Shown here: positions 23,692 to 35,765 of the stretch, piece by piece
How the letters are laid out: the number at the start of each line of letters is the position of its first letter
Position numbering within the stretch: position 1 is the stretch's first letter
Origin: Spongilla lacustris
Lineage: Eukaryota; Porifera; Demospongiae; Spongillida; Spongillidae
Length of the DNA stretch: 64,000 bases
NCBI GenBank assembly: GCA_949361645.1
Contig: OX442419.1
Location: 3,960,257-4,024,256 of the forward strand
Direction of reading: 5' to 3'
Notes under the pieces: generated by a model
Databases searched by the model: none
Seen by the model: the letters and a program-made list of their open reading frames with translations, nothing else
Told to the model about the DNA's origin: nothing
Translations under genes and position numbers: made by a program

Positions 23692-23811
23692 TGTGACAAA
23701 GACCAGCTTTAATCACCAGACTGATATTACGTACACTTACATTAGTATATATATACACAATAAATACTACTGCGCATGTGCGTGCATGATGTAATAACTG
23801 CGTACGCTACA
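23692..23811 (-). repeat. 3' LTR
   Basis: 120 bp, starting TGT and ending ACA on either strand, and matching the 5' LTR base for base as far as can be read. The element's minus-strand orientation makes this the 3' LTR. Confidence 0.95.
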
Positions 23812-23813
23812 TT

Positions 23814-23835
23814 ACTCCCCCTCCCTCCTCCTTTG
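23814..23835 (-). other. Polypurine tract
   Basis: The minus strand reads AAAGGAGGAGGGAGGGGGAG just upstream of the 3' LTR, as needed to prime plus-strand DNA synthesis. Confidence 0.8.
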
Positions 23836-23847
23836 AATGGTTCGACA

Positions 23848-26800
23848 TTACACATCATAAATATTCTGTCCCAGTTTATCGGGCTTTCTGCTGCTTCGTG
23901 TTGATCTTCTTGGTTGTCCTTCTTCTGCAACAATCGGCTCAGTTATTTCTTCATTATCACCAACAATTTCTTCTCCCGGTGCAGCCTGCTGTTGCTCGAC
24001 CTCCCCGTCCTCTTCGACTACTACTTCCTGGGGCTCAACAGGAACCTCCTCATGGTCCACTGGATCGTTCTGACGCTGATCAGGTCGTTCCCCAGGAACA
24101 ATTTCAATTTCAACGTCATCTTCCTGCTCGCCATTACTCGAACGCTGAGGGGGCGGTACTTCTTGTTCTTCATCCCTCTTTGACGAATGTACGTAGGGTT
24201 TCAGCCTATCAAAGTGTACGACACATTTCTTTCTGGGATGATCTCTGTGTTGGATTTTAAAGAGTACTTTCCCTAGCACATCTATCACCTTATACGGGCC
24301 CTGCCAGTAGCGATGAAGCTTCGCCGACTTCCCTTTAGGCACAGCTGGACAATGGAGCCACACGTGATCACCAATTGCATACAGTGATCCGTTTGTCGTT
24401 CTGTCATATAGAGCCTTCTGACGTCGCTGTTGTAGCTGCAGACGGTTGCGAACAAGCTGATAAGCCTGCTCCATGCGAAACCGCATGTCCTGAGCGTACT
24501 TGTTCACCTGCATAGGGGAAGAAGGAAGACGAAACATTACATCAGCAGGAAGACGCCCTTCTCGTCCAAACATCAAATAGAATGGCGTGCAGCCAGTAGA
24601 TTCCTGCACACTAGTCCGGTATGCCATCATCACCATTGGAATATGTAAGTCCCAGTCACGTTCATTCTCTGAAGCAGCCATACTAAGGAGGTTCAACAAG
24701 GTACGGTTGAATCTCTCGACCAAACCGTCTGATTGAGGGTGGTAAGGGGTAGTTCTCGTTTTGACCACTCCCAGTAGCTGGCACACTTCCTTTAGCAAAG
24801 CAGATTCGAAATTTCTTCCTTGATCGGTATGAAGAACGTCTGGTACACCAAACTGGCACACAAAACGCGACACAAATAGTTCAGCCACAGTCCCAGCTTC
24901 CATATTAGGCATGGCGTACGCTTCAACCCATTTTGTAAAGTAGTCCCCCACAACCAATACATACTTGTTACCTCTGTCGGTTAGTGGCAGGGGGCCCAAT
25001 ATGTCCATGACAACTCGTTGTTGTAGTGGACACCCGGTAAGGTCGCTCTGTAATGGGGCTCGTCTTTTTGTTGATGGAGATTTTCTAGACGCACACATCT
25101 CGCAACCCTTGCACCAGTCTTCTACGTCCTTGCGTTGGCCTGGCCAGTAGAACCTAGATCGAATCTTTTCCAGTGTCTTTGTCATGCCAAGATGGCTACC
25201 ACTTGGTGAGTCATGACATTCCTGTAAAATGGTTTTTACCAAAGCTTTCGGTAGCACAAACTGCAGATGCTTATTAAGCCCCTTTCCAGGAACGTCTTCC
25301 CATCGCCTGTAGAGAACTCCATCCTGAAGCATAAGGTGGCTACTCTGTGCCCACAAGGTTTGTAACCAGTAACTGCCATAACTGGGAAATTTGGTGGGAA
25401 CATTTCCATTTACAATCCATGCGGTAACTTGCGTTAAATCTGGATCCGACTGCTGCTCCCGCTTTTGATCGAAGAATGGTAGAACAGGTACCCAACTACT
25501 CATCGCCTGAAATGCCTCCGTAACACCTTTTGTGACGTCATTGCTTTCTTCTTTCTTCATCTCTGATAGGACCGCAGTTGCCTCGGAATCTTGACGGCCA
25601 CATTGCTTGCAGGGCAGTCTTGACAGTGCATCTGCGTTGCTGTGTTTCAGCCCAGGCCGATGTTGAATAGTGAAGTCGTATTCTGCAAGAATTTCAAGCC
25701 ACCGAGCAATCTGGCCCTGAGGATCTTTGAAATTCTGCAGCCAACGGAGAGAATTATGGTCAGTTCGAATAATAAACCGCCGCCCCCAAAGGTACGGACG
25801 AAAACATTTCACTGCCCACACCAAAGCCAACATTTCCCGTCTAGTGGCACAGTATTGCTTTTAAGCTTTCGACAAAACCCTGCTAGCATATGCAATGACT
25901 TGCTCGTGTCCTTCATGTGCCAGGACGGCACCAATACCCTCCTGGCTGGCATCAGTATCCACGACAAATGTTCGGTCAAACTGTGGAAAGGACAAAATGG
26001 GTGGTAGTAACAACTTTCCCTTTAAACTGGAAAACGCTGCTTCGCACTGTTCTGTCCATTGCCAAGATTTCGTCTTCTCCGTCAATGCATGCAGGGGAGC
26101 TGCTATCTCGGCAAAGTTCTGGATAAACTTTCTGTAATAAGAGGCAAATCCAAGAAACTGGCGCAACGTTTCGTGATTGTTGGGCACTGGCCAATTTTTA
26201 ACACAACTAGTTTTCGCAGGATCAATCTCAATGCCTTTCTCAGACACCACGTACCCCAAATATTGAACACTTTTGCGAAATAGTTGGCACTTACTAGGTT
26301 TTAGTTTCAAGCCATGCAGCTTCGTTTAACCTCCTGAGCACATCTGCATGCCAGGCGAGTAAAGTGTTCCTCCACTGTCTGGCTAAAGACGATGATATCG
26401 TCCAGGTAAACCAAGCAGGTATTCCAACTTAAACCAGCTAATACCAAGCCCATCAACCTTTGAAAGGTGCTGGGTGCATTGGTCAACCCAAAGGGCATTA
26501 CACGGAACTGGTGGAGACCAAAAGGGGTAACGAACGTGGTCTTCTCTTTGTCAGAAGGATCCATCTCCACCTGCCAGTATCCGCTGGCCAAGTCAATTGT
26601 AGAGAACCATTTTGCTCCTGCAAGGGTATCTAATGCATCGTCGATTCTGGGTATGGGGTGTACATCTTTTTTTGTTACATCATTGACACGACGATAATCG
26701 ACGCAGAACCTGAATGAACCGTCTTTCTTCTTAGCCAGAACTATGGGCGATGACCATGAACCATCAGCTGGTTCAATGATTCCTTGCTCTAACATTCCCT

Positions 26801-27851
26801 GGATCATTTTCTGGACCATGTCTCGCTGATGGAAAGGCAGCCTGCGAGCCTGTTGATGAATGGGCAAAGCATCCCCAGTATTAATCTTATGACGTAGTAC
26901 CCGTGTCCGTCCCAGGTCCCCATCCCCAACGGAAATTACATCAGCAAACTCTCGCAACAGACTGCTGAATTTAGTGTGTTCTCCCACGGTTAGGCCCTGC
27001 ACTTTACTAGCCATGTCATCAATTGTCTTACGAATAGCTTCCTCTGAACGCACTGTTGGTTTCTTATCCAATGATGGTTCTACCAGCCTCACCGTATCCG
27101 CTTCCTGCAAAAATGACAGCTTACCAATCTTTTCCTGGCTGTAAAGGGTCACTGGGACAGGTGTTGGATTTATCAACTGAATTGTCGTTTTCCCCCCATA
27201 AGTAGGAGATACAGAGTGAGCAACCATAACACCACCATGGTCTTCAGCAAAGTCCGTTTTAGGTTCAAACAGACCAACATGACCCGGAAAGTCTTCATCT
27301 GACGCCAGGTCTACAGGAAGCTGTACTTGATGATAAGCAGGAATAACAACTGTTTCCTTAACAAGAACATGACAAGTGCAAGCACAGTCTCCAGAGAACA
27401 ATGGTACAGGTGTCACATGCCCTGCTATTGTTAGCGTTCTATGACCCAAGTCAATAACACAATTGTGTCTCTCCAAAAAGTCTGTTCCCAACAGACATTC
27501 TTGTGTCATTTCTTTTACTACCAGAACACTGTGCACACCAACATGCTCTCCCACCTTTTACAAGACGTTACCTTGTCCACTCAGAACAAGACTTTCACCA
27601 TTCACTGCCATCACTGGATACTTAGCTGGACTGAGCTGTTTCTGTCCCCTCACTGCAGCTTTCCAGACATTCTCGTGAAGAAGGGTCACTGATGAACCTG
27701 TGTCAACTAACATGAGGGTGGGGTAGCCTTCTACAGCACCCTTTAGGGTAAGCGTACACGCAACCGCCGAGGTATGCCTCGCTGACCTGTCCCCTAGCTT
27801 TAACGTTATCCACGTTACCTGCTCGAAGCTGTGGGCAATTTCGACGCACAT
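23848..27851 (-). pseudogene. pol: Pol (protease-RT-RNase H-integrase), with stops and frameshifts
   Basis: Domains in order: protease with LVDTGSSVTLL near 27,710; RT with VDYRRVNDVT and the catalytic LVYLDDIIVF near 26,400; RNase H with DTDASQEGIGAVL near 25,950, TDHNSLRW and HRPGLKHSNADALSR; integrase with the HHCC finger (HLGMTKTLEKI ... CKGCEMC), catalytic Asp in VVMDILGPLP, Asp in LHTDQGRNFES and Glu in PYHPQSDGLVERFN; then a C-terminal domain with WQGPYKVIDVLG and an acidic, Gln-rich tail. Damage: an in-frame TAA at 27,558, frame changes between about 26,310 and 26,370, and an in-frame stop at 25,861. As read it cannot make full Pol. Because the LTRs are identical, recent mutation, trans-mobilisation or sequence error are all possible. 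Confidence 0.9.
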
Positions 27852-28596
27852 GACCTGGTTTCCTGCAGTGCCAGCAATTCACCCTTCTCGAGTACTTTGT
27901 CTGGTGTTCATGTTTGAGCAGGCTGTCTAACCGCTGCGTCAATGATGTCACCTGCGCAGCTAATTCCTGGTAGCTGCTGTTTCCACTTGCCGTTGCAGCG
28001 TTAATGCCCCTTGTAGTATCTTCTGAAGGAGTTCCCACCTGTTTCGCTGTCTGCAGCATGCGCTGAGCTGACTCTATCGACTCCAATTGACACGCAAGTG
28101 TGACAGCACCGTCAAATGTGTTGGGCCTCTCCTGCATAAGTTTCAACTGGATGGACGAAGATACAACACCATTAATAAACTGGTTACGAGCCATTTCGAG
28201 TCTTTCGTTTGCTTTCCATGAAGGGAACGCTTTATCAGCTAACATACGTAACCTTCCAGCAAATTCGGTCAAGGATTCTGTACTCTTTTGCTGCGCTGCA
28301 TGCAGCCGACGTTGCCACTCCAATTCTACGCCAGCTGGTGAGAACTGTCTCTGAAGGCACATCTTCACTGCTGCGTACTCAACTTTGTCAGCGCAAAGCA
28401 AACCCATCTGACTTACGATTCGAAACCCATCGTCTTCCAGCAGTGAGACGAGTTCCTGGCCTTTCTTTTCATCGGGTATCTCCGCTTCTTTCATATACAG
28501 CTCTACTCTCTGAATCCACAGGGTGAAGTCTGTTCCAGCGACGAATCTTGCCGGCGGCCTCACGCTGAACCGAGGAGTCTTCTTTTCATCACCCAT
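27703..28596 (-). CDS. gag: Gag of the LTR retrotransposon
   Basis: About 297 aa from the ATG at 28,596 (MGDEKKTPRFSV), a few bases after the primer site. The N-terminal two thirds resemble gypsy capsid regions (FTLWIQRVELYM, FAGRLRMLADKAFP). A single CCHC knuckle CWHCRKPGHVRRNC near residue 250 binds RNA. The frame is open throughout. It overlaps the protease frame by about 149 bp, which lies in the +1 frame relative to gag, so pol expression would need a frame change. Confidence 0.85.
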   Translation of the reverse strand: MGDEKKTPRFSVRPPARFVAGTDFTLWIQRVELYMKEAEIPDEKKGQELVSLLEDDGFRIVSQMGLLCADKVEYAAVKMCLQRQFSPAGVELEWQRRLHAAQQKSTESLTEFAGRLRMLADKAFPSWKANERLEMARNQFINGVVSSSIQLKLMQERPNTFDGAVTLACQLESIESAQRMLQTAKQVGTPSEDTTRGINAATASGNSSYQELAAQVTSLTQRLDSLLKHEHQTKYSRRVNCWHCRKPGHVRRNCPQLRAGNVDNVKARGQVSEAYLGGCVYAYPKGCCRRLPHPHVS

Positions 28597-28597
28597 A

Positions 28598-28615
28598 TCC
28601 CGCTTCTGACACCAA
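28598..28615 (-). other. Primer binding site (tRNA-Leu type)
   Basis: Directly inside the 5' LTR the minus strand reads TTGGTGTCAGAAGCGGG. TGGTGTCAGAAG is complementary to the CUUCUGACACCA 3' end of many tRNA-Leu species. Confidence 0.75.
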
Positions 28616-28735
28616 TGTGACAAAGACCAGCTTTAATCACCAGACTGATATTACGTACACTTACATTAGTATATATATACACAATAAATACTACTGCGCA
28701 TGTGCGTGCATGATGTAATAACTGCGTACGCTACA
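28616..28735 (-). repeat. 5' LTR
   Basis: Identical partner of 23,692-23,811. It contains TATATATATACACAATAAA (plus-strand reading), the only obvious core-promoter-like AT stretch. Confidence 0.95.
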
Positions 28736-29032
28736 TACGTATAGTTCCATCTCATTTTTAAACAATGGGCCTGCATGCTGTTGCTCAAGAAACCGTTTAG
28801 CATATCGTATTCGTGACGAGTCAGCTAAAGCCAGAGGCAGCACCGAGTTAACGATTAGTTCCTGCAGAGATGGTGATAATTCACCCGTGGAGTTTGGGGG
28901 TTTGTACCTTCCTCTAATGCAACATTTGAGAACTTGCATGGCTGTTTCGCTAGATTCCCACTTCGAAAATGATCTTATATATAATCCGTAAAAATATACA
29001 AGCCGAGTAATACCTTTGACATACATCATATT

Positions 29033-30000
29033 TAGGTAGTTGACAAAATCACATATTCGGGTCCGTAAATAGTTGATCTAAAAGTACGTCAAAAATTGGA
29101 CTGGAATTTGTGAAAGTTTGGAAAGTATACATAGAAGCGTAGAAACTTGCTTCGTTACGTGAGCGGTTTACCCGACTTCATTACTCGATCGAGGAAGGCA
29201 ATTGGTTGTAGAATACATTGCAATAGCCCGCTAAATTCAAGCTACTTCACGATCCATCGATATCAGGCACTTTCAATTTGTAGTAAAATCTTGCAAATGA
29301 GTCTTGAATTAGTCTTTTGATGCACAATCACAGGATAGTGATTTTTAGTTAGTATAGGTCCAAGTTCATGATACAATAAAGTTTCAGGAGATTTGGATGG
29401 TGCCCAAAGGGTGCTTTAATGGCCTAGGCGTTTCGTATTGGCCTGCCTGAAAGCATCTATCATTTTATTTGATATCACTATATTTACGCTTCAATCAACT
29501 TAGACTTCATATGTACATAGCATAACCAAGTAGACCTTTATTATAACACAATGTGTTGTGTTAACGTTGTGACAATTCTATTTATTACACACCCTATTCT
29601 TTGAAGCACATAGTTGTGAACAACATCCACTTGAAGTCCTGAGAGAGTAGTTTATTTTTATTGTTTTAGAATTGCAATATGATGGTGCCCACACATGGGT
29701 ATTATCAAGCCCTTTATTCATATTCAATTTTATACATATGCATACATGAGCAAAATAACGTTCCAATCTGTTTTGTTGCTATTCAGAATGAAGATTGTTC
29801 TTGATCTAGAGTGTCTCATTGAAGAGCATATTAATAAGTCAGCATCAGTGGTACCCTTAATAAATGGATTAGCGTTGTACATAACTACAAATTACTGAAC
29901 TAACGGTAGTTGACAACCGAGCAAATCAGCCTAAAGGCATAAGAATCACCATTTCTAGAGCTTGGAATTATGCTATCAGTTTTATTTGTAAATCTTCCAT
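29033..30000 (+). mobile_element. Truncated relative of the 949-codon transposon
   Basis: It starts with a diverged TIR (TAGGTAGTTGACAAAAT) and then follows 1,538-2,400 in order: 'acgtcaaaaattg', 'ttggatggtgc', 'aggcgttt', 'tatgatggtgc.cacac', and a splice-acceptor-like 'attcag|aatga' before an ATG at 29,788. The ORF fragment (29,788-29,898, 36 codons) aligns with the transposase N-terminus and stops. No right TIR was found, so the 3' part is deleted. Confidence 0.75.
29788..29898 (+). pseudogene. Transposase N-terminal fragment
   Basis: Thirty-six codons beginning MKIVLDLECLIEEHINKS and ending with GLALYITTNY before a stop. This parallels MRTANDLRNHLL...NGLVLYINID of the intact protein at 2,285. 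Similarity fades after the stop. Confidence 0.7.
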
Positions 30001-31077
30001 TTAGACTTCCAATTGATATAGTCCCTATAGTACATATACATATCTATCCTTCTCTTTCAGTTTTAATACTCACGAGAGCAAACAACTAAACATTTCCTGT
30101 CCCATGTCAACTAAGCTTAGATACTGCAGTTTTGCAATACGTCAAGCAACAAATATTTGCTTGCGTGGTTCTCACACCAAGTGGAGAAGTGGTGTTGGAA
30201 TGGATGATGATGCTGGGCTACCGGCAGAATTGCCAAAATTGGATTAACACTTTTATTTCATTCTTTTGTTCTGTCATTTTGTTGTTTATGTTTCCTCTTT
30301 TACGGTTATTATTATTATTTATGTATTACTTATGTATGATATATGTTGTTGGATTTATTTAAAAATAAATAAATTATGATTAATGGTACGAGCGCTGCAC
30401 GTTATTCAATTAGCTGAGCATGCCAGCTAGTTAATTGAACTACAAAATCGATTGATATTCAGTGTATCCCTTTCTGAACTACTGAAAGAAGCTTCGACCC
30501 GTACAAAGTAGTTTTAATACAAGGCTTACCGTCTTCATTCGCATGGCTACTGTATCTGTATAAATCGATGCTTTTACATGCGCACAGGCAAGATCGCAAA
30601 AAGACCTAAACTGGTCACAGTTTTTGCTTAGTTTTTGGAATTTTTCTACGCACCCTCCCGGTGGGCACTGGTACTTCAAATGGCCGCTGCACTTTATATT
30701 CCCTTCCTACGCCACTGTACATATACGTATGCTTTACAGACAATTGATGGCGTTCCGACTAATTGTTAGAAAGTCTGGTTCGACAGAAGAAGTATTCGAA
30801 TTTCATGGAACCGTGTAAAGTCTCTTTACTTTGCAAATTTAAAAATGCTAAATGATAAACACTTCCCAGACCGCCATCTATGTAATCACTACATGCGTTT
30901 CGGTCAGGGTACGAGATGGCACATAACTAAATTTATTTAGTATGCCTTGCCTTCAGGTGAGAAGTGTATGTGTACAAAAATAAATTAATTAAACACTGTG
31001 GTATCTCCTTAAAATTGATAGTAGACATGCATGCATGTCTAATGCACCAATTAGAAGTTTAGCAGGGATATAACCTT
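30001..31077. other. No gene recognised
   Basis: AT-rich sequence between the transposon remnant and the RasGEF 3' end. Short frames here have no recognisable domain. Confidence 0.4.
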
Positions 31078-33976
31078 TCATAAAGGCTCCCTCTGATATG
31101 ATGACATGTAATTGTCCATTTCAGTATTACAGTGGTAATTCATGATAATGTCTCTGATCTTTTCTCTTGATTTAATCCTGGCAGTGCAATCTAGAGAGCA
31201 ATACTGATACTTCTGTAGAAGTGCCGTAGGGTAGTAAGTAATCATGTGGTTTGCAGAGTCCAGTTGAGTTTTTTCGTGACATTTCAATAGACTGTCTTGA
31301 TTAGCATGGGCCAGATGTGTTGGTACATTACGGAAACCAATGGTGAGATGCTGGGAGTGAGAACTGCTCTCAGTACCACAACACTTATGTGCTCCTGCTG
31401 AATCAGGAGATAAGATAGTGTCATTATGATCATCAGCACTGCTTATGCATACAACCGGGGTTCTGTAGTGTGCAGCATCTGAAAGCATACAATATTCTTT
31501 GTCATCTAGGTATACATTGCCTGATTTACTGGACGTTTGGGTGCTGAAGCCTGAATCATTACCCAAGCATGTGCTTTCTACATGGTCCTCATTACTGCTG
31601 TCCTTGTTGATACTACCCTTAGTAAGGTAAAGTGAAGAGTCTTCAAGCCAGCAGAACTCTTCTATTTCATCATTACCAGGGGGGCTTTTGATATATGACT
31701 CAGAATCCGCACTGCCGAAACTTGATGAAAAATATGAAGATCTGTCTGAGGAATCATATGAACTTTCTCTCAAAAGAAGGACTGGTGGGAAACACTCTGG
31801 TGGAGAACCAAGATCATTGCTACTGTTTGTTTGAAAACAGGTTGCATCCTTACTTTCCATTGGATCAACACTCATCAACTCATCAACACTCTCTACTTGA
31901 CAGCTGAGGTGAACTTGATGCCCCATTGGGCTGCTGAGGTCACTATCACTATCTGCAAGAATTTGATAGTTGAGATGATCTTGACTCTTCAATCTTAGGT
32001 CACTTGTACACACGTTGAGCTGATATTGACTTCCCATTTGACTGCTGAGATCACTATCGCCATCTAATTCATAGCTAAGATAATCTTCATTTTCCATTGA
32101 ACTGCTACCATCATTATCACTGTCTATTTCACAGTTGAGGCAATCTTGACTCCCCATTGGACTGTGGTCATATTGCTGTTCAGTTGAGCAGATGAAATCA
32201 TTATTTGTACTTGGCTTCAACCACTGGCTCTTCAACATCATTTGGTGGCAGGTATGGTGAACAACTTGGGTAAGAAAGAACCCAAGATATGGCACAAAAG
32301 GGATTTCATTTTTGAGATTTTGGTTTATCACTGAATGGTAGCGATTGCAATTTCCTTCTTCATTCATTAGCAAACTCAATTTCTGAAATGTCCTGTGTTG
32401 GATTTGAATATAATGTTAATCAAATAATAGTTATGTATTTTTAAAATTATATAAGGTGGCACTAACGTTTGGAGTCACAGAAACCAATCTAGTCCACTGG
32501 ACTTGTGCAACAATAAACCTTATAATAACAAGCTTCTAATTAAGTCAGCATGCATTGGCTACATGTATGGTAATAATTGTGTTTCACTGTGAAGGAGCAC
32601 ATGATGCCAATTTATTTAAAGAACCAGTAATATATAATCAGCAATGGTTATAGTAGTAGCATAATTTACCATTTAGAATTTATTGATTGTATTTTACATG
32701 TGTGGTCTTAATGAGTTACTCCCTCATGCAAATCAGTGTGTACCTCATTCTTGAGGATGGCACCCTCTTCCAGGTTTTCTTCAGTCTGTACACAGGTGTG
32801 CACTGAAGACCAGCTAACACTGCCTTCAGGGAGTGATAGTTCTTGAGCTTATGACATGCCTTTGCAATCTATATAGAGGATGTGATGCAAATAATGCAAT
32901 GGTTATGCCTTTACAATGCAAATATTCACCAACCTTAATGAAGTTAGAGATAACTTTAGCACGCAAATGGGGTGTGGTCTCAGCCAAAATTTCAGTTGGA
33001 ACCAAAAGTGCAAGGCCGTTGAAGTGGTGAACCATGGCAGTGATATTGGGGGACAGTTCTTCCTGTTGAGAAAAAGAGTAGTAAGCTAAATTATACACAT
33101 ATGGAAGTCAGGGTGGATCCGTGCCTCATCACACTTCTATAATCATCAACTGTTGTTTTTGATGTTCAGAAGACTTGTGCTATACACATGCATCTAGCTA
33201 TGATGTACTCGCACGAGCACACATCTATCTCCGTAATCATTAACGCTTGCGAACACATCATCAAGTTAACATTTCACGAGAGCACTCCAACAAGAATTGG
33301 ACGCATTCATGGTGTCTGAGATGGTTAACATATATGCTTTTTATATTGGTGTGGGCGGGGTGACCAATAATTCTAAGACTTAGGCGGATACTTAAAAGTA
33401 TCGTGTGGGGGGGAAATTAGAAAGAAACAACGTATCCCACGATACCGAGGAGTAAGTATCTCACATCTATGATACGTACGCAAGGATAAGAGTGCCGTAA
33501 CTAACATCTACAAAATTGTTCTCAACAAAACTAATGTTGTGTCTACGTCCAGTTACTTTTTTATGCTGGCACTTTTTATTATTTTTATTACGCACAAGAA
33601 AAACAACAAAATAAATAAGATTATTGATATACTGTCAACCAGAGACGACCAATGAAGGTCCAGCTCTTTGACAGCAGAGTTTATTAATTACGATCATATA
33701 TACACCACTTCTTATTTACCATACATACATATACTACTCATGCTCGAATATAGATATAGTCCTGGACAGGAAGGCTCTGCCGTATTATTATTATGCGTAC
33801 CTTCCGTTTACCGATCCAAGCCTCGTCAACCAGTTCTTCTGGAAATATCTTCCGTAACGCAGACGAATCAATAAGAAGCAATTCCTCTGCTACCTTCATG
33901 GGAGGCAATAGGTGAAGCTTCGACGTCTGCATAATGAAGCCGGGGCTTTTTTTGACACTCAATTCAGTTTCATGTA
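31078..33976 (-). CDS. RasGEF-domain protein (guanine-nucleotide exchange factor), multi-exon
   Basis: Four exons on the minus strand were pieced together by GT-AG sites: ~33,976-33,801 ([19 protein letters not shown]), 33,062-32,934 ([19 protein letters not shown]), 32,868-32,744 ([20 protein letters not shown] ... YRLKKTW) and 32,392-31,078 ([13 protein letters not shown]). Together they give the RasGEF (Cdc25-homology) catalytic core: the LTLID start, the fN-ls-lv-tEI helix, the N(Y)HSL-AVLAGL block and the P-YLG-FLT block. These proteins load GTP on Ras-family GTPases at membranes. The last exon continues for ~390 residues of acidic, Ser-rich, low-complexity sequence with repeated SSPMGS-like motifs, and the usual final helices of the domain are not obvious. 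First-exon start and N-terminal exons are not found; only ~145 bp separate exon 1 from the inverted-repeat arm. Confidence 0.8.
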
Positions 33977-34499
33977 CTTGGAGGTATAGAGATCTTATAT
34001 AGATATTCAACTGTCTACTATTTTATTGACTTCCGTTCGGCTGCTACTGATTGTAATTCAGTGGACAATGGAGCAATTAATTGGTACATGTACATTTTCC
34101 GGCACGGCGTGTTTTAAACACTAAAAATGCTATGGCCCATTTCAAACCAAAACGTCAGCTAATTACCAATAGGATGCTAGGACAGATGCTAAGCCAACTA
34201 GGGAAAGATCACAGGACCACCCATGACCGCCTTACACTCAAGGCAGCCGTTATATTGCACTTCTGCTTCTCAGTCCGGTCTTGGACTTCCTTATATGGAC
34301 ACCATGAGGCTGTCCTTAAATACAGCAATGACCCTTGCAGTCAGGGTTGAACCCGTGTCGTGCATGAGGGAACAATGAGCTAGCTGGCTTGCATGGGCTG
34401 CAGGATACGTATGGGACAGACCCACAGTCCCAGTTCTGGCAATGCAGAGCTACATGGACTATGTGAAACCATCCACTCAGAAATATTCTTGATCCTCTT

Positions 34500-35330
34500 T
34501 AAATAGGGCGCAGCCTTACTGTATTGTTACCATTGCAACTCTTATTATTCAAGGTTCCTATGAACATAAAAGAGAAACAGTGTGAATAACATATACACAT
34601 ACACATATTAATGCTTACCCTGGAATTATCCCTCGAATGGGTTGCCAACATTGATTGCAATGAAAAGTGCTGGCTACCATTGGGTTGTCCTGAAATGGTT
34701 AGGTGGCTGTTGGGGTTGATGCCCAGAGGGTGCCACCTACATGTACCTGTGGAAATCATGAATTAAAAGGTGGAATACTCAAATGTCGTACATAACAGGT
34801 GTGTATCAGGTGACTTGTGTGCCTTAGTGGGTGAGCTTGGGACCAAATCACTTAGCCAGTTGGGGAAGATTTAAGATCCCTTTTGAGGGGTCAGAGGATT
34901 AAGGCTAGTCTGCATTGATGCTAGTGTAGGGGTATAGACCTGTAGGCAGCATTCCCACAGACATTAACCCAAACAGAACCTTAGTTTAATGCTTTCCCTA
35001 GCTGCATGGAATACTCCCTGGAATATTTATGTACATGTGCAGTAAAAATGGGTTGCCTACACAAGCAAGCTGCCACAGATGGGCGATAGCTACCAGGCCA
35101 GCAGGGACCAATGATAAGCACTGGCTATAACATTGGTTTGGCCTGCAGTCCATGCAAACCGTGACGCTTAATCTGGCCATGGTTGGGTGTGTAAGTAAGG
35201 TTAGATGATTGATGGTCCCGGGTGCTGTGAAGGCTGAACTGTACCATCGTCCAAGGTTTTGAATCATTGCTGGGGGTAATCCAACCCTGGCAGCTGCTGT
35301 TGCTGCCCCTGTTCCTGCTGTGGGAGTTCA
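34500..35330. repeat. Right-arm counterpart of repeat unit B
   Basis: Reverse complement of 10,160-10,980 with few changes. It opens with the AAATAGGGCGCAGCCTTACTG found inverted at about 10,975-11,000. Confidence 0.7.
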
Positions 35331-35765
35331 ACTGGCCACTCTACTTGGTCAAGCAGAAAGGTTGCATGTGGAATATAGCCTTTCAACATGCAACCAGCAC
35401 CAGTTGTACATGTGAATGACCGCATAGAGTTATTATAAATATACATAATTATAATAATAATAATAATATTATTATATTATAATTATAATTATATATACAA
35501 TAACCACAATAGAAACGATAGCTGCAGCTGCCACATCCAAACCACGCCCACACTTCCGCCATTACTGGTATATACATGTAGAGCATTACTTTATAATTAA
35601 AGTACATTGATTTAGATCTTTTGCTGCCATAAAAATAAAATAAAACATGCAAACAAATATTCTAGTACCCAGCACACGATACGTTACCTCTTTAGGAGCA
35701 AGGTTGGGCATGGCCCGGTTACTCAGTTACCAGATCGATAGTGGTCCAGGCGAAGACAGGGTGCA

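Larger units (their letters stand above)
23692..28735 (-). mobile_element. Ty3/gypsy-type LTR retrotransposon, 5,044 bp
   Basis: Two LTRs of 120 bp (TGTGACAAAG...ACGCTACA) that look identical by eye bound the element at 23,692-23,811 and 28,616-28,735, with TACG duplicated outside (23,688-23,691 and 28,736-28,739). Gene order on the minus strand is gag, protease, RT, RNase H, integrase, which defines Ty3/gypsy. A tRNA-Leu-type primer site and a purine-rich tract sit at the expected places. LTRs of 120 bp are very short for this group. Identical LTRs indicate recent insertion, yet pol carries stops and frame changes. Confidence 0.95.
23637..28973 (-). pseudogene. Unknown exon-like ORF split by the LTR retrotransposon
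   Basis: On the minus strand a frame runs from a splice-acceptor-like 'atatataag' (exon start about 28,973) to the gypsy LTR at 28,735. Skipping the LTR element and one copy of the 4-bp target duplication, the same frame continues from 23,691 for 17 more codons to a stop at 23,637. The ~95-residue product includes CCIRGRYKPPNSTGELSP and LALADSSRIRYAKRFLEQ. No family is recognised. Frame continuity across the insertion suggests a real exon was interrupted recently. A transposase-family remnant begins immediately upstream at 29,033, so the exon could also belong to another mobile element. Confidence 0.45.

Noticed and set aside
23692..28735. An endogenous retrovirus with an envelope gene
   Set aside because: The integrase frame ends a few bases before the purine tract and 3' LTR; there is no room for an envelope ORF.
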